Part shown: positions 50,453 through 64,000 of the stretch, piece by piece
How the letters are laid out: each line of letters begins with the position of its first letter
Position numbering within the stretch: the stretch's first letter is position 1
Assembly (NCBI RefSeq): GCF_900187425.1
Contig: NZ_FYDJ01000006.1
Coordinates: 186,001 to 250,000 of the forward strand
From: Pseudomonas sp. Irchel s3h14
Lineage (GTDB): Bacteria; Pseudomonadota; Gammaproteobacteria; Pseudomonadales; Pseudomonadaceae
Direction of reading: 5' to 3'
DNA: 64,000 bases
Notes under the pieces: generated by a model
The model's input: only the letters and a program-made list of their open reading frames with translations
Told to the model about the DNA's origin: nothing
Database searches by the model: none
Program-made: the position numbers and the translations under genes

Positions 50453-50491
50453 GTGTAACCTATTGAAAAAATGCACTTTTCAGACGGGAAT

Positions 50492-50517
50492 AAAAACGCC
50501 CGGCGCTGCCGGGCGTC
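50492..50517 (-). terminator. Terminator of purB
   Basis: Stem ACGCCCGGC / GCCGGGCGT, followed on the minus strand by TTTTTA. It lies 22 bp past the purB stop and before roxA. Confidence 0.87.
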
Positions 50518-50538
50518 TCAAAAGGGTAAAGCGGTCGA

Positions 50539-51996
<1,458 letters not shown>

Positions 51997-52035
51997 TTAC
52001 GCGTTACAAACAACAAACGGTCTTGCGGGCGCGGT

Positions 52036-52659
52036 TCAGCTGCTGCGCATCAGCGGGTAAAGCTCTTTCAGCAGCTTGCGACGGCTGATCACCAGCTGCC
52101 AGCGATGTCCGCCCAACTGCCGCCACAGGCGTGCCGAACGAATTCCGGCCAGCAACAGGGCGCGGATCTTCGAAGCGTTGCTCGGTTGCTGCAGGTTGCG
52201 CATGTCGCCATGGACCTGAATTCGTTGGCGCAGGGTGCTCAGGGTGTCCTGGTACAGCGCACCGCAGGCGGCAATCACGTTTTCGTGCGCCGGGCCGAAG
52301 TGCTCGACCTGGGACTGAATCTGCGGCAGACGCTTGCCGATTACGTCCAGCATGTCGTTGCGCTTGGCCAATTGACGCTCCAGACCGAGCATCGCCAGCG
52401 CATAGCGAAGCGGTTCGCGCTGAAGGGTGCTCGGGTCGCGCTCCAGGGCGCCGATCAATGCGCGGTAACCTTCACGCAGATTGATGTCGTCGCCGCCGTA
52501 GACTTCCAGGGTGTCCTTTGGGTCGCGAATCAGCAGGCTGCCGAGCATGCACGTCAGGCCGGCTTCGGTGGTCTGGCCGGTCTTGGCGATCTTGTCGACC
52601 AGCACGGCGGCGAGAAACACACCGCCCAGGGCCGTCAGTTGCTCCTGAGTCGGGTTCAT
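52036..52659 (-). CDS. hflD: HflD homologue (high frequency lysogenization protein)
   Basis: 207 residues. Mostly helical, membrane-peripheral protein of the HflD family, found beside mnmA and purB in many gamma-proteobacteria as here. In E. coli it affects phage lambda CII; its general role is unclear. The start [18 protein letters not shown] overlaps mnmA by 4 bp (ATGA). Assignment rests on order and length. Confidence 0.92.
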   Translation of the reverse strand: MNPTQEQLTALGGVFLAAVLVDKIAKTGQTTEAGLTCMLGSLLIRDPKDTLEVYGGDDINLREGYRALIGALERDPSTLQREPLRYALAMLGLERQLAKRNDMLDVIGKRLPQIQSQVEHFGPAHENVIAACGALYQDTLSTLRQRIQVHGDMRNLQQPSNASKIRALLLAGIRSARLWRQLGGHRWQLVISRRKLLKELYPLMRSS

Positions 52660-53801
52660 TGCTGCTCGCCTTGAGCCGTGCCTTTGCTGGTCCACGGCTC
52701 CGCGACTTCAATCACGCCGCCGCCGAGGCAGATTTCACCGTCGTAGAACACCACGGACTGGCCCGGGGTGACCGCGCGTTGCGGGTCATCGAAGGTCGCG
52801 CGGTAGCCGGTGGCGGTTTTTTCCAGCGTGCACGGCTGGTCGCTTTGGCGATAGCGGACTTTGGCGGTCAGCCGGCGTGGTTCGCTCAGATCGATCGGGT
52901 TGACCCAATAGATGTCTGAAGCGAGCAGGGCGCGGGAGAACAGATACGGGTGGTCATTGCCCTGGCCAACGATCAGCTCGTTGTGTTCCAGGTCCTTGAT
53001 CAGCACGTACCAAGGCTCGTCGCTAGCGTCTTTCAAGCCGCCGATGCCCAGGCCCTGACGCTGGCCAATGGTGTGATACATCAAGCCGTGGTGACGGCCG
53101 ATGACTTCACCTTCGGTGGTCTTGATCTCGCCTGGCTGGGCCGGGAGGTATTGCTTGAGGAAGTCGCTGAAGCGGCGTTCGCCGATAAAGCAGATCCCGG
53201 TGGAATCCTTTTTCTTCGCGGTGGCGAGTTCGTGTTTCTCGGCAATCGCGCGCACTTCGGGTTTTTCCAGCTCGCCGACCGGGAACAGGGTCTTGGCGAT
53301 CTGTTCACCGCCGACGGCGTGCAGGAAGTAGCTCTGGTCCTTGTTCGGGTCCAGGCCCTTGAGCAGTTCGGTGCGGCCATCGATGTCGCGGCGGCGCACG
53401 TAGTGACCGGTGGCGATCAGGTCGGCGCCGAGCATCATGGCGTAGTCGAGGAACGCCTTGAACTTGATCTCGCGGTTGCAGAGGATGTCCGGGTTCGGCG
53501 TGCGACCGGCCTTGTATTCGGCCAGGAAGTGCTCGAACACGTTGTCCCAGTACTCGGCGGCGAAGTTGGCGGTGTGCAGCTTGATGCCAATCCTGTCGCA
53601 CACGGCCTGGGCGTCCGCCAGGTCATCCATGGCGGTGCAGTATTCCGTTCCATCGTCTTCTTCCCAGTTCTTCATGAACAGGCCTTCCACTTCATAACCC
53701 TGCTCGATCAGCAGGAGAGCGGAAACGGAAGAGTCCACGCCGCCGGACATGCCGACAATGACGCGCTTCTTTTGTGTGTCAGAAGGGGCTGGATCACGCA
53801 T
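52656..53801 (-). CDS. mnmA: tRNA-specific 2-thiouridylase
   Basis: 381 residues; thiolates U34 of tRNA for Lys, Glu and Gln in the cytoplasm. ATP pyrophosphatase P-loop [10 protein letters not shown] (about 18-27) is visible, as are the two catalytic cysteines C108 (PDILCNR) and C204 ([10 protein letters not shown]). The ribosome site upstream of ATG 53801 is weak, but the N-terminus is family-like. The Nudix gene ends only 1 bp after this start region of 59 bp, and all genes from 53861 to 54307 run in the same direction, so co-transcription is possible. Confidence 0.96.
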   Translation of the reverse strand: MRDPAPSDTQKKRVIVGMSGGVDSSVSALLLIEQGYEVEGLFMKNWEEDDGTEYCTAMDDLADAQAVCDRIGIKLHTANFAAEYWDNVFEHFLAEYKAGRTPNPDILCNREIKFKAFLDYAMMLGADLIATGHYVRRRDIDGRTELLKGLDPNKDQSYFLHAVGGEQIAKTLFPVGELEKPEVRAIAEKHELATAKKKDSTGICFIGERRFSDFLKQYLPAQPGEIKTTEGEVIGRHHGLMYHTIGQRQGLGIGGLKDASDEPWYVLIKDLEHNELIVGQGNDHPYLFSRALLASDIYWVNPIDLSEPRRLTAKVRYRQSDQPCTLEKTATGYRATFDDPQRAVTPGQSVVFYDGEICLGGGVIEVAEPWTSKGTAQGEQQ

Positions 53802-53860
53802 AGGGATTCAATGAGTGTCTTGAAAAAGGACGCGATTCTAACAGGCCGAAGCCCGCAAGG

Positions 53861-54307
53861 CTAAAGAGAAGGGCGGATCAGTTCGAGACCGAAGTGTTGA
53901 CCGTCCAGATAATCATCGATACAGCGGATGATCAGCTCACTGCGCCAGTTTGCGCGCTGTGCCAGCAGTTCGTCACGCGTCAGCCATTTTGCGCCGACGA
54001 TGCCGTCGTCCAGCTGATAGTCGGGGTGATGTTTGAGCGGTTTTGCGGTGAAGCAGACCCGCTGGTAAGTCACGCCGTTACTCGGGGCGGTGTAGAGGTA
54101 AATGCCCACCACGCCAGTCGGCTCGACATCCCAGCCGGTTTCTTCGAGGGTTTCACGCACGGCGGCCTCGATCAGGGTTTCGTCCGGGTCCAGATGGCCG
54201 GCGGGTTGGTTGAGCACCGTCCGCCCGCCCTTGGACTCTTCGACCATCAGGAAACGGCCGTTGTCTTCGACGATGGTCGCGACGGTGATGTGGGGTTTCC
54301 AGTCCAT
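53861..54307 (-). CDS. nudJ: NudJ-like Nudix hydrolase
   Basis: 148 residues with a complete Nudix box, G-H-L-D-P-D-E ... REtlEEtGW (about 37-59). E. coli NudJ hydrolyses thiamine pyrophosphates and nucleoside di/triphosphates, and the gene is beside mnmA there too. The start is MDWKPHITVATIVE. Gap to mnmA is 59 bp. Confidence 0.9.
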   Translation of the reverse strand: MDWKPHITVATIVEDNGRFLMVEESKGGRTVLNQPAGHLDPDETLIEAAVRETLEETGWDVEPTGVVGIYLYTAPSNGVTYQRVCFTAKPLKHHPDYQLDDGIVGAKWLTRDELLAQRANWRSELIIRCIDDYLDGQHFGLELIRPSL

Positions 54308-54343
54308 AGGACTTCCTCGATTTCAGGTGTTGCGAAATTTTAA

Positions 54344-54448
54344 TGTGGGAGCGGCGGTGCGACGATTCGACTTGCTCGCGAATGCGGTGGGTCAGTCAAT
54401 AGAGATGTTGAATGATAAACCGCATTCGCGAGCAAGCCCGCTCCCACA
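54344..54448. repeat. REPIN variant with an insertion in its left arm
   Basis: The right arm is regular (CATTCGCGAGCAAGCCCGCT). The left arm has TGTGGGAGCGG then CGGTGCGACGATTCGA then CTTGCTCGCGAATGCGG, so a 16-bp segment splits the arm. Confidence 0.9.
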
Positions 54449-54475
54449 TTGGATCTGTGGTGAGTCCGGAAACAG

Positions 54476-54500
54476 AAACCCCGGCACGGGGCCGGGGCTT
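54476..54500 (-). terminator. Terminator of the monomeric isocitrate dehydrogenase gene
   Basis: Stem CCCCGGC / GCCGGGG, followed on the minus strand by TTTCTGTTT. It begins 19 bp past the stop. Confidence 0.85.
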
Positions 54501-54518
54501 CTTTGCATCCTTACAACC

Positions 54519-56873
<2,355 letters not shown>

Positions 56874-56980
56874 TCAGTCGAGCGTCAAGCGGGTGGGCTG
56901 CGGTAACAGCCCGGCTTTTTCGGGCCAAAAGCCTCGTAATAGAGAGGTCGGCCGTCGTGACTCTGTGGTCAGCGGGCGGC

Positions 56981-56986
56981 ATTATA
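56981..56986 (-). promoter_or_regulatory. Candidate -10 element for idh
   Basis: A perfect TATAAT on the minus strand, but no good -35 at normal distance. It would start a leader of about 230 nt. The rest of the region 56745-57240 between the two IDH genes shows no gene I can support. Confidence 0.4.
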
Positions 56987-57240
56987 CATAGGTAGCTGGC
57001 AATCTGCCGATGGTTCATATGCAACGATTGTCGTCCATTGGTCTAAAGGTCGCAGGGGCGAGTGGGGCGTAGAGTCTTGCACCGTGCTTGAGTTTGGCGC
57101 TTTTCCCTTTGCTTTCAGGCTTGTACGTCGCGAACTGTGCAGCTTTGCGGCAGATGGATGGAACATAGGGTTTGCGTGCCGATTTAACTGGGGTACGCTC
57201 GAACGAAGCCAGATGTTCAATCCAAACAATGGAGTTCAGC

Positions 57241-58497
57241 ATGGGATACAAGAAGATTCAGGTTCCAGCAGTCGGCGACAAAATCACCGTCAACGCGGAC
57301 CATTCTCTCAATGTTCCTAACAACCCGATCATCCCCTTCATCGAAGGTGATGGTATTGGCGTTGATATCAGCCCGGTCATGATCAAGGTTGTCGATGCTG
57401 CTGTTAAGAAGGCTTACGGCGGCGAGCGCAAAATTTCCTGGATGGAAGTCTACGCCGGGGAGAAAGCGACTCAGGTTTACGATCAGGACACCTGGCTACC
57501 CCAGGAAACCCTGGACGCAGTTAAAGATTACGTGGTTTCCATCAAGGGCCCTCTGACCACTCCGGTCGGTGGCGGCATCCGTTCCCTGAACGTGGCCCTG
57601 CGTCAGCAACTCGACCTTTATGTCTGCCTGCGCCCTGTGCGTTGGTTCGAAGGCGTGCCTAGCCCGGTCAAGAAGCCAGGCGACGTCGACATGACGATCT
57701 TCCGTGAGAACTCGGAAGACATCTACGCCGGTATCGAGTGGAAAGCCGGTTCGCCGGAAGCGACCAAGGTCATCAAGTTTCTTAAAGATGAAATGGGCGT
57801 CACCAAGATCCGTTTCGACGAAAACTGCGGTATCGGCATCAAGCCGGTTTCGCTGCAAGGCACCAAGCGTCTGGCGCGAAAAGCGCTGCAGTATGTGGTC
57901 GACAACGACCGTGACTCGCTGACCATCGTGCACAAAGGCAACATCATGAAGTTCACCGAAGGTGCCTTCAAGGAATGGGCCTACGAAGTGGCAGCTGAAG
58001 AGTTCGGCGCGACCCTGCTTGATGGCGGTCCGTGGATGCAGTTCAAAAACCCGAAAACCGGCAAGAACGTTATCGTCAAAGATGCCATCGCCGACGCCAT
58101 GCTCCAGCAGATCCTGCTGCGCCCGGCCGAATACGATGTGATCGCGACCTTGAACCTGAATGGCGACTACCTCTCCGACGCCCTGGCGGCGGAAGTGGGC
58201 GGTATCGGTATCGCGCCGGGTGCCAACCTGTCTGACACCATTGCGATGTTCGAAGCGACCCACGGTACTGCGCCGAAGTACGCTGGCAAGGATCAGGTCA
58301 ACCCGGGTTCCCTGATTCTGTCCGCAGAGATGATGCTGCGCCACATGGGCTGGACCGAAGCGGCTGATCTGATCATCAAGGGCACCAACGGCGCGATTTC
58401 CGCCAAGACCGTGACCTATGACTTCCACCGTTTGATGGAAGGCGCGAAACTGCTGTCTTCGTCTGCGTTTGGTGATGCGCTGATTTCGCATATGTAA
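57241..58497 (+). CDS. icd: Dimeric NADP-dependent isocitrate dehydrogenase
   Basis: 418 residues, the E. coli Icd type of the TCA cycle. The serine that AceK phosphorylates is present as S115 in [12 protein letters not shown]. Substrate residues lie in [13 protein letters not shown], and the NADP-binding region HGTAPKYAG is visible. ATG 57241 follows AATGGAG with a spacing of 6 nt; an in-frame extension from 57172 is not supported. A strong terminator follows. It is one of two isocitrate dehydrogenases encoded side by side. Confidence 0.97.
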   Translation: MGYKKIQVPAVGDKITVNADHSLNVPNNPIIPFIEGDGIGVDISPVMIKVVDAAVKKAYGGERKISWMEVYAGEKATQVYDQDTWLPQETLDAVKDYVVSIKGPLTTPVGGGIRSLNVALRQQLDLYVCLRPVRWFEGVPSPVKKPGDVDMTIFRENSEDIYAGIEWKAGSPEATKVIKFLKDEMGVTKIRFDENCGIGIKPVSLQGTKRLARKALQYVVDNDRDSLTIVHKGNIMKFTEGAFKEWAYEVAAEEFGATLLDGGPWMQFKNPKTGKNVIVKDAIADAMLQQILLRPAEYDVIATLNLNGDYLSDALAAEVGGIGIAPGANLSDTIAMFEATHGTAPKYAGKDQVNPGSLILSAEMMLRHMGWTEAADLIIKGTNGAISAKTVTYDFHRLMEGAKLLSSSAFGDALISHM

Positions 58498-58509
58498 GCG
58501 AATAGGCAT

Positions 58510-58539
58510 TAAAAAAACCGCCTTCGGGCGGTTTTTTTA
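58510..58539. terminator. Bidirectional terminator between icd and cspD
   Basis: Stem AAAACCGCC / GGCGGTTTT with a TTCG loop. It has an A-run before and a T-run after, so it can end both the plus-strand icd and the minus-strand cspD transcripts. Confidence 0.9.
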
Positions 58540-58559
58540 TGACTGGATGACGGGTTGCG

Positions 58560-58841
58560 TCAACTCGACGCTGTTTCCTGTTGGGTGGTAGGTGTGGCCT
58601 GTTCGTTCTCGGTCGTGGCAGTCCCAATCTTGACTGCGTGCAGCCCTTTGGGTCCCTGGACGATCTCGAAGCTTACGAGTTGCCCGGCCTTGAGAGTCTT
58701 GTATCCTTCCATTTCAATGGCCGAATAGTGTGCAAAGAAATCAATAAGATGACCGTCTTCGTCACGGCCTTCTCTGGCGTCGGTGTTAATGAAACCGAAT
58801 CCCTTGGCATTGTTGAACCATTTCACCTTACCGACTGACAT
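58560..58841 (-). CDS. cspD: CspD-like cold-shock-domain protein
   Basis: 93 residues. One cold-shock domain with RNP-1 (KGFGFI) and RNP-2-like (DFFAHYS, in place of the VFVHFS of CspA), the pattern of CspD, an inhibitor of DNA replication in E. coli. A low-complexity tail rich in Thr/Gln/Glu follows the domain (after residue 68). I use ATG 58841 with GAGGG 8 nt upstream; two more in-frame ATGs lie 2 and 6 codons upstream. It is divergent from clpS, the usual arrangement. Confidence 0.92.
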   Translation of the reverse strand: MSVGKVKWFNNAKGFGFINTDAREGRDEDGHLIDFFAHYSAIEMEGYKTLKAGQLVSFEIVQGPKGLHAVKIGTATTENEQATPTTQQETASS

Positions 58842-59066
58842 ACCCATATCCCTCTGCAACAGACTCCATCACTGGAGTATCATCCAGTTCATCCGCAGTC
58901 ATTTCCTGGAAATAAGATTGACTCCGCGGACCTTTTTTACCCACTGTGGGCTCTATTGGTTGTAACACCGTTTTCCCGATAGTCAAGGTGACCGGGCAGT
59001 CGGAGTTGAAATCGTCCATAGCCGCCCCCACCACTGTATTTGCACAACTGACGAACCTTTCTTTCC

Positions 59067-59429
59067 ATGCATGCAATCAGCCAGATTCGACTAACATTCA
59101 ATCAGGACCACCCTGATTCACACGACGACGATTCCGCAGGCATTGCTGTTCAGGAGGCAAAGCCTGCTTTACAGGCGCCGCCGATGTACAAGGTGGTTTT
59201 GTTCAATGATGACTACACACCGATGGATTTCGTCGTCGAAGTGCTCGAGGTGTTTTTTAACCTGAATCGCGAGCTGGCGACCAAGGTCATGTTGGCCGTC
59301 CATACAGAAGGACGGGCAGTATGTGGAGTGTTTACCCGCGACATCGCCGAGACTAAGGCCATGCAGGTCAACCAGTACGCCAGGGAAAGCCAGCATCCGC
59401 TACTCTGTGAAATCGAGAAGGACGGTTAA
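59067..59429 (+). CDS. clpS: ClpS, adaptor of the ClpAP protease
   Basis: 120 residues. The N-terminal extension (about 1-38) is flexible and needed for delivery; the core binds N-degrons. Conserved residues for the N-terminal side-chain pocket are seen in [18 protein letters not shown] and [13 protein letters not shown]. It hands Leu-, Phe-, Tyr- or Trp-starting proteins to ClpA, encoded 30 bp downstream. The enzymes that add Leu/Phe (Aat) and Leu to acidic N-termini (Bpt) are encoded nearby. Confidence 0.96.
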   Translation: MHAISQIRLTFNQDHPDSHDDDSAGIAVQEAKPALQAPPMYKVVLFNDDYTPMDFVVEVLEVFFNLNRELATKVMLAVHTEGRAVCGVFTRDIAETKAMQVNQYARESQHPLLCEIEKDG

Positions 59430-59459
59430 TCGCCGACCACTTGGGTATGAGGTGAAGCT

Positions 59460-61730
59460 ATGTTAAACCGCGAGCTCGAAGTCACCCTCAATCTTGCCTT
59501 CAAGGAGGCCCGTTCGAAGCGTCATGAATTCATGACCGTCGAGCACCTCCTGCTGGCCCTATTGGACAATGAGGCTGCCGCCACCGTTTTGCGTGCCTGC
59601 GGCGCAAACCTCGACAAACTCAAGCACGATCTGCAGGAGTTCATCGACTCCACCACGCCATTGATCCCCGTTCATGACGAGGATCGTGAGACCCAGCCAA
59701 CCCTGGGCTTCCAGCGTGTTCTGCAACGTGCTGTCTTTCACGTACAGAGCTCGGGCAAACGCGAAGTGACTGGCGCCAACGTACTGGTCGCGATCTTCAG
59801 TGAGCAAGAGAGTCAGGCAGTGTTCCTGCTGAAACAGCAGAGCGTTGCGCGCATCGATGTCGTCAACTACATCGCACACGGCATTTCCAAAGTGCCGGGG
59901 CATGGCGATCACTCTGAAGGTGAACAAGATATGCAGGACGACGAGGGCGGTGAGTCTTCTTCTTCAGGCAATCCTCTGGATGCTTATGCCAGCAACCTCA
60001 ACGAACTCGCGCGCCAGGGTCGAATCGATCCATTGGTAGGCCGTGAGCTGGAAGTCGAGCGCGTTGCGCAGATCCTTGCGCGACGTCGCAAAAATAATCC
60101 GTTGCTGGTGGGCGAGGCGGGCGTGGGTAAAACCGCGATTGCCGAAGGCCTGGCCAAACGCATTGTCGACAACCAGGTGCCGGACCTGCTGGCCAACAGC
60201 GTGGTGTATTCCCTCGATCTGGGGGCCTTGCTGGCCGGGACCAAATACCGCGGCGATTTCGAGAAGCGCTTCAAGGCGTTGCTCAATGAGCTGAAAAAAC
60301 GTCCGCAAGCGATCCTGTTCATCGACGAAATCCACACCATCATAGGTGCGGGTGCCGCGTCCGGTGGGGTCATGGACGCCTCGAACCTGCTCAAGCCGCT
60401 GCTGTCGTCGGGTGATATCCGTTGCATCGGTTCGACCACGTTCCAGGAATTCCGCGGGATCTTCGAGAAGGACCGTGCATTGGCCCGGCGCTTCCAGAAG
60501 GTCGACGTGTCGGAGCCTTCGGTGGAAGACACCATTGGCATCCTGCGCGGCCTGAAAGGTCGTTTCGAAGCGCACCACAACATCGAATACAGCGATGAAG
60601 CGTTGCGTGCGGCGGCTGAACTGGCCTCGCGCTACATCAATGACCGGCACATGCCGGACAAAGCCATCGACGTCATCGACGAGGCGGGCGCCTATCAGCG
60701 TCTGCAGCCAATCGAGAAGCGCGTGAAACGCATCGAAGTGCCTCAAGTCGAGGACATCGTCGCGAAAATCGCGCGGATTCCGCCTAAGCATGTCACCAGC
60801 TCCGACAAAGAGCTGCTGCGTAACCTTGAGCGTGACCTGAAGCTGACGGTATTTGGCCAGGATGCCGCGATCGACTCACTGTCGACTGCGATCAAACTGT
60901 CCCGTGCCGGCCTCAAGTCGCCTGACAAGCCAGTCGGTTCGTTCCTGTTCGCGGGGCCTACCGGTGTCGGTAAAACCGAAGCGGCGCGTCAGCTGGCCAA
61001 GGCGTTGGGCATCGAACTGGTTCGCTTCGACATGTCCGAGTACATGGAGCGCCACACCGTATCGCGTCTGATCGGTGCGCCTCCAGGCTATGTCGGGTTC
61101 GACCAGGGCGGTCTGCTGACCGAAGCCATCACCAAGCAGCCTCACTGCGTGCTGTTGCTCGATGAGATCGAGAAGGCGCATCCGGAAGTCTTCAACCTGC
61201 TGCTGCAGGTGATGGACCACGGTACGCTGACCGATAACAACGGGCGCAAGGCGGATTTCCGTAACGTGATCGTCATCATGACGACCAACGCCGGTGCCGA
61301 AACGGCAGCTCGCGCTTCGATCGGTTTCACCCATCAGGACCACTCGTCCGATGCGATGGAAGTGATCAAGAAGAGCTTCACGCCAGAGTTCCGCAACCGT
61401 CTGGACACCATTATCCAGTTTGGTCGCCTCAGCCATGAGGTCATCAAAAGCGTGGTGGACAAATTCCTTACCGAGCTTCAGGCGCAGCTGGAAGACAAGC
61501 GCGTGCAGCTGGAAGTGACGGACGCGGCGCGCAGCTGGCTGGCAGCGGGTGGCTACGATACGGCAATGGGTGCTCGACCAATGGCGCGTTTGATTCAGGA
61601 CAAGATCAAGCGTCCGCTGGCGGAAGAGATCCTCTTTGGCGAACTGGCCGACCATGGCGGTGTGGTTCACATCGATCTCAAGGACGGCGAGCTGACCTTC
61701 GACTTCGAGACCACGGCTGAAATGGCCTGA
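59460..61730 (+). CDS. clpA: ClpA, ATPase of the ClpAP protease
   Basis: 756 residues. A double Clp N-domain (about 1-150) is followed by two AAA+ modules: Walker A GEAGVGKT and GPTGVGKT. The acidic stretch between the N-domain and AAA1 is usual. The IGF loop region (RASIGF, about residue 620) contacts ClpP. It unfolds substrates and feeds them to ClpP, whose gene is not in the window. A hairpin terminator follows. Confidence 0.97.
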   Translation: MLNRELEVTLNLAFKEARSKRHEFMTVEHLLLALLDNEAAATVLRACGANLDKLKHDLQEFIDSTTPLIPVHDEDRETQPTLGFQRVLQRAVFHVQSSGKREVTGANVLVAIFSEQESQAVFLLKQQSVARIDVVNYIAHGISKVPGHGDHSEGEQDMQDDEGGESSSSGNPLDAYASNLNELARQGRIDPLVGRELEVERVAQILARRRKNNPLLVGEAGVGKTAIAEGLAKRIVDNQVPDLLANSVVYSLDLGALLAGTKYRGDFEKRFKALLNELKKRPQAILFIDEIHTIIGAGAASGGVMDASNLLKPLLSSGDIRCIGSTTFQEFRGIFEKDRALARRFQKVDVSEPSVEDTIGILRGLKGRFEAHHNIEYSDEALRAAAELASRYINDRHMPDKAIDVIDEAGAYQRLQPIEKRVKRIEVPQVEDIVAKIARIPPKHVTSSDKELLRNLERDLKLTVFGQDAAIDSLSTAIKLSRAGLKSPDKPVGSFLFAGPTGVGKTEAARQLAKALGIELVRFDMSEYMERHTVSRLIGAPPGYVGFDQGGLLTEAITKQPHCVLLLDEIEKAHPEVFNLLLQVMDHGTLTDNNGRKADFRNVIVIMTTNAGAETAARASIGFTHQDHSSDAMEVIKKSFTPEFRNRLDTIIQFGRLSHEVIKSVVDKFLTELQAQLEDKRVQLEVTDAARSWLAAGGYDTAMGARPMARLIQDKIKRPLAEEILFGELADHGGVVHIDLKDGELTFDFETTAEMA

Positions 61731-61748
61731 CGGTTGATGCTGTAAAGC

Positions 61749-61773
61749 AAAAGGCGCCGAAAGGCGCCTTTTT
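61749..61773 (+). terminator. Terminator of clpA
   Basis: Stem AAGGCGCC / GGCGCCTT with a GAAA loop and a T-run, 19 bp after the clpA stop. Confidence 0.9.
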
Positions 61774-61800
61774 GCTGTCCGCCGGATCTACACCGATCCC

Positions 61801-61892
61801 CTGTGGGAGCGAGCTTGCTCGCGATGACGGCAGCACATTCGACATCGATGGAAGCTGATCCACCGCTATCGCGAGCAAGCTCGCTCCCACAG
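61801..61892. repeat. REPIN between clpA and infA
   Basis: Arm CTGTGGGAGCGAGCTTGCTC and exact inverse at the right end, with a loop of about 40 bp; GAGCGAGC subtype. Confidence 0.92.
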
Positions 61893-61928
61893 GTGATCAT
61901 TGTTGCGGCTGGTAAATCCCGCGCACAC

Positions 61929-61958
61929 AAAAACGCCCGGCATAAACCGGGCGTTTTG
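61929..61958 (-). terminator. Terminator of infA
   Basis: Stem AAAACGCCCGG / CCGGGCGTTTT with a CATAAA loop. It is 12 bp past the infA stop on the minus strand, and symmetric enough to act in both directions. Confidence 0.87.
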
Positions 61959-61969
61959 TATTGACTTGA

Positions 61970-62188
61970 TTAGCGAGCGCGGTAAGTGATGCGCCCTTTG
62001 CTCAAGTCATAGGGCGTCAGCTCGACGCGCACTTTGTCGCCGGTAAGAATACGAATGTAGTTCTTGCGCATCTTGCCGGAGATATGCGCGGTTACGACGT
62101 GCCCATTTTCCAACTCCACACGAAACATGGTGTTGGGCAGGGTGTCGACGACAGTGCCTTCCATTTCGAAGCTGTCTTCTTTCGACAT
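61970..62188 (-). CDS. infA: Translation initiation factor IF-1
   Basis: 72 residues, standard length. It is a single S1/OB-fold domain: [30 protein letters not shown] with [30 protein letters not shown]. It binds the A site of the 30S subunit during initiation. The longer open frame to 62254 is not used. Confidence 0.98.
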
Positions 62189-62299
62189 GCAGTAAAGCCC
62201 TCGGTGTCCAATGAATGGCCCGGTGCAACTGCGCCAGGCAAAAGCGGCGTGCATTGTGCCCGAAAAATGGGGTTTAAGCCAAGGGGTTTACGGCTTGCT

Positions 62300-63007
62300 C
62301 TAGTTCAGGATGACCCAGCGCTGATTAATCAGCAGTTCGATAGGGCGATATTGAGTCTTGTAGCTCATCTTTTTGCAGTTTTTGATCCAATAGCCCAGAT
62401 AGACGGCTTCCAGCCCCAGACGCTGCGCCTCGGCGATTTGCCAGAGAATCGCATAACGCCCCAGGCTGCGGCGTTCTTCAGCGGGCTCGTAGAAGGTGTA
62501 AACGGCCGACAGACCGTTCGGCAGCAAGTCGGTGACGGCCACCGCTACCAGTCGTCCTTCGAGGCGGAATTCGTAGAATCGGGAAAACGGCAGGTCACGT
62601 ACCAGGAACGTCGCAAACTGATCGCGACTCGGCGGGTACATATCACCATCGGCGTGACGCTGTTCGATATACCGCTGATAAAGGTCGAAATACTCTTCGC
62701 TGAATTGCGGCCTGGAAGGGCGCACCTGCAGGTCGACGTTGCGTTTGAAAATGCGTTTCTGCTGGCGGTTGGGCGAAAATTGCGCCACAGGGATGCGCGC
62801 CGGTACGCACGCATTGCAATTCTGGCAATGAGGCCGGTAAAGATGATCGCCGCTACGACGGAAACCCATTTCAGACAGGTCTGCATAGACATGCACATCC
62901 ATGGGCTGACTAGGGTCGAGGAACAAGGTCGTGGCCTGCTCCTCGGGCAGATAACTGCAAGAGTGGGGCTGAGTGGCATAAAACTTCAAACGCGCCAACT
63001 CGGTCAT
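62300..63007 (-). CDS. bpt: Aspartate/glutamate leucyltransferase (Bpt)
   Basis: 235 residues; the bacterial homologue of eukaryotic arginyl-tRNA-protein transferase (Ate). It moves Leu from tRNA to N-terminal Asp or Glu. The N-domain cysteine cluster is visible: SCSYL and CQNCNACVP. The C-domain carries [12 protein letters not shown] and [23 protein letters not shown] precedes ATG 63007. It makes proteins into ClpS substrates and lies 57 bp after aat. Confidence 0.95.
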   Translation of the reverse strand: MTELARLKFYATQPHSCSYLPEEQATTLFLDPSQPMDVHVYADLSEMGFRRSGDHLYRPHCQNCNACVPARIPVAQFSPNRQQKRIFKRNVDLQVRPSRPQFSEEYFDLYQRYIEQRHADGDMYPPSRDQFATFLVRDLPFSRFYEFRLEGRLVAVAVTDLLPNGLSAVYTFYEPAEERRSLGRYAILWQIAEAQRLGLEAVYLGYWIKNCKKMSYKTQYRPIELLINQRWVILN

Positions 63008-63064
63008 GATCAACCCTCGGGATAAGCTTTTGAATTAAGTGTAAGCCACGCGCGCAAAAGTCGC

Positions 63065-63745
63065 TCAGCAAACCCAGGTCGCGCGGCTGGGTTGGTCCAG
63101 ATGCTGCGCAAGGTAGTCGGCAAACTCGCGGCGAGGAATTGCTCGGGCGCCGAGGCTGTGCAGATGGTCGGTAGGCATCTGGCAGTCGATCAGCACAAAG
63201 CCTGAGTCTTTCAGATGTCGGACCAGTGTGGCAAAACCATATTTCGAGGCGTTGTCGGCGCGGCTGAACATGGATTCGCCGAAAAACAGCTGACCCATCG
63301 CCAGGCCATAGAGCCCGCCGACCAGCTCTCCCTGGTCCCAGACTTCCACCGAATGGGCGTAGCCACGCCTGTGCAGCTCGAGATAGGCGTTCTGCATGGC
63401 TTCTGTAATCCAGGTGCCGTCGGCGTAATCCCGAGGCGCGGCGCAAGCGCGGATGACCGCGGCAAAATCCTGATCAAAGGTCACTTGATAACGTTGTTGG
63501 CGCAGCAATTTGTTCAGGCTGCGCGAGACATGCAGTTCGTCGGGAAACAGTACGGTGCGCGGATTCGGCGACCACCAGAGAATCGGTTGGCCTTCCGAGA
63601 ACCACGGAAAACAGCCGTGGCGATAGGCCTGAATCAGACGATCGGCGGACAGATCCCCGCCCGCGGCCAACAGCCCGTTGGGATCGCGCATGGCTTTTTC
63701 CAGGGGCGGGAAGGTCAGGGTGTTGCGTTGTAACCAAGTCAGCAT
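63065..63745 (-). CDS. aat: Leucyl/phenylalanyl-tRNA-protein transferase
   Basis: 226 residues; adds Leu or Phe to proteins with N-terminal Arg or Lys, making them ClpAPS substrates. Typical motifs: [38 protein letters not shown], and the [17 protein letters not shown] region of the active site. Start [14 protein letters not shown] at ATG 63745; a longer frame to 63814 is not supported. Next to bpt, so both branches of the bacterial N-degron tagging are encoded together. Confidence 0.96.
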   Translation of the reverse strand: MLTWLQRNTLTFPPLEKAMRDPNGLLAAGGDLSADRLIQAYRHGCFPWFSEGQPILWWSPNPRTVLFPDELHVSRSLNKLLRQQRYQVTFDQDFAAVIRACAAPRDYADGTWITEAMQNAYLELHRRGYAHSVEVWDQGELVGGLYGLAMGQLFFGESMFSRADNASKYGFATLVRHLKDSGFVLIDCQMPTDHLHSLGARAIPRREFADYLAQHLDQPSRATWVC

Positions 63746-63810
63746 GGCATCCGGGCTTGCAGAAGGGGGAGGGCGGTGGCGGGCGGGTGGGCCCACCGTG
63801 AAGTGTGCCG

Positions 63811-64000
<190 letters not shown>

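Overview
The window is about 64 kb of a GC-rich pseudomonad chromosome, most likely from the Pseudomonas fluorescens group. The evidence is gene content and order (nuoA-N with a fused nuoCD; aceA; purB-hflD-mnmA; two isocitrate dehydrogenases back to back; cspD/clpS-clpA-infA-ate-aat-trxB), a 14-segment MFS pump operon behind a MarR gene, and many Pseudomonas-type REPIN palindromes (GTGGGAGCGGGCTTGCTCGCG family). No prophage, transposase, rRNA, tRNA or CRISPR was seen.

Layout. 1-4547: MarR-regulated tripartite multidrug efflux operon (outer-membrane lipoprotein, EmrA, EmrB). 4675-5927: lpxH and ppiB on the minus strand. 6205-9302: glnS and cysS. 9473-17672: a GAF/sigma-54 activator divergent from a six-gene ABC importer resembling the rhizobial glycerol importer GlpSTPQUV. 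A near-consensus -24/-12 promoter and an array of TTGTTCA repeats lie between them. 17864-18518: a HigB/HigA-like toxin-antitoxin pair. 18746-26985: CzcRS two-component genes divergent from czcCBA (Zn/Co/Cd export), followed by two small PtrA-like periplasmic proteins. The first of these shares a response-regulator-like box with czcC. 27961-29286: an OprD-family porin. 29457-30304: a Phd/VapC-type module sitting on the remains of a second HigBA-like locus. 30470-45407: the full 13-gene respiratory complex I operon. 46049-47374: isocitrate lyase with a long leader and a probable RccR site. 47887-53801: a secretin N-domain protein, a GNAT protein, the ribosomal oxygenase gene roxA, purB, hflD and mnmA. 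53861-58497: a Nudix gene, monomeric IDH and dimeric IDH. 58560-64000: cspD, clpS-clpA, infA, ate/bpt, aat and the 3' end of trxB.

How the parts work together. Most of the window is core metabolism. Complex I, the isocitrate branch point (two IDHs versus isocitrate lyase) and translation or protein-quality genes lie close together. ClpA, ClpS, Bpt and Aat form a compact N-degron pathway. The accessory parts are the Emr pump, the ABC importer with its own activator, the metal-export block and the toxin-antitoxin loci.

The points most worth a second look are five. (1) The sigma-54 control region, together with importer ATPases that have complementary degenerate motifs. (2) The box shared by czcCBA and a ptrA-like gene. 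(3) The toxin-antitoxin scar fused in frame to a Phd antitoxin. (4) The long aceA leader, with a terminator-like structure on the opposite strand. (5) REPIN arms carrying a conserved insertion of about 16 bp. All calls come from reading the sequence and from knowledge of the families. No database search was run.
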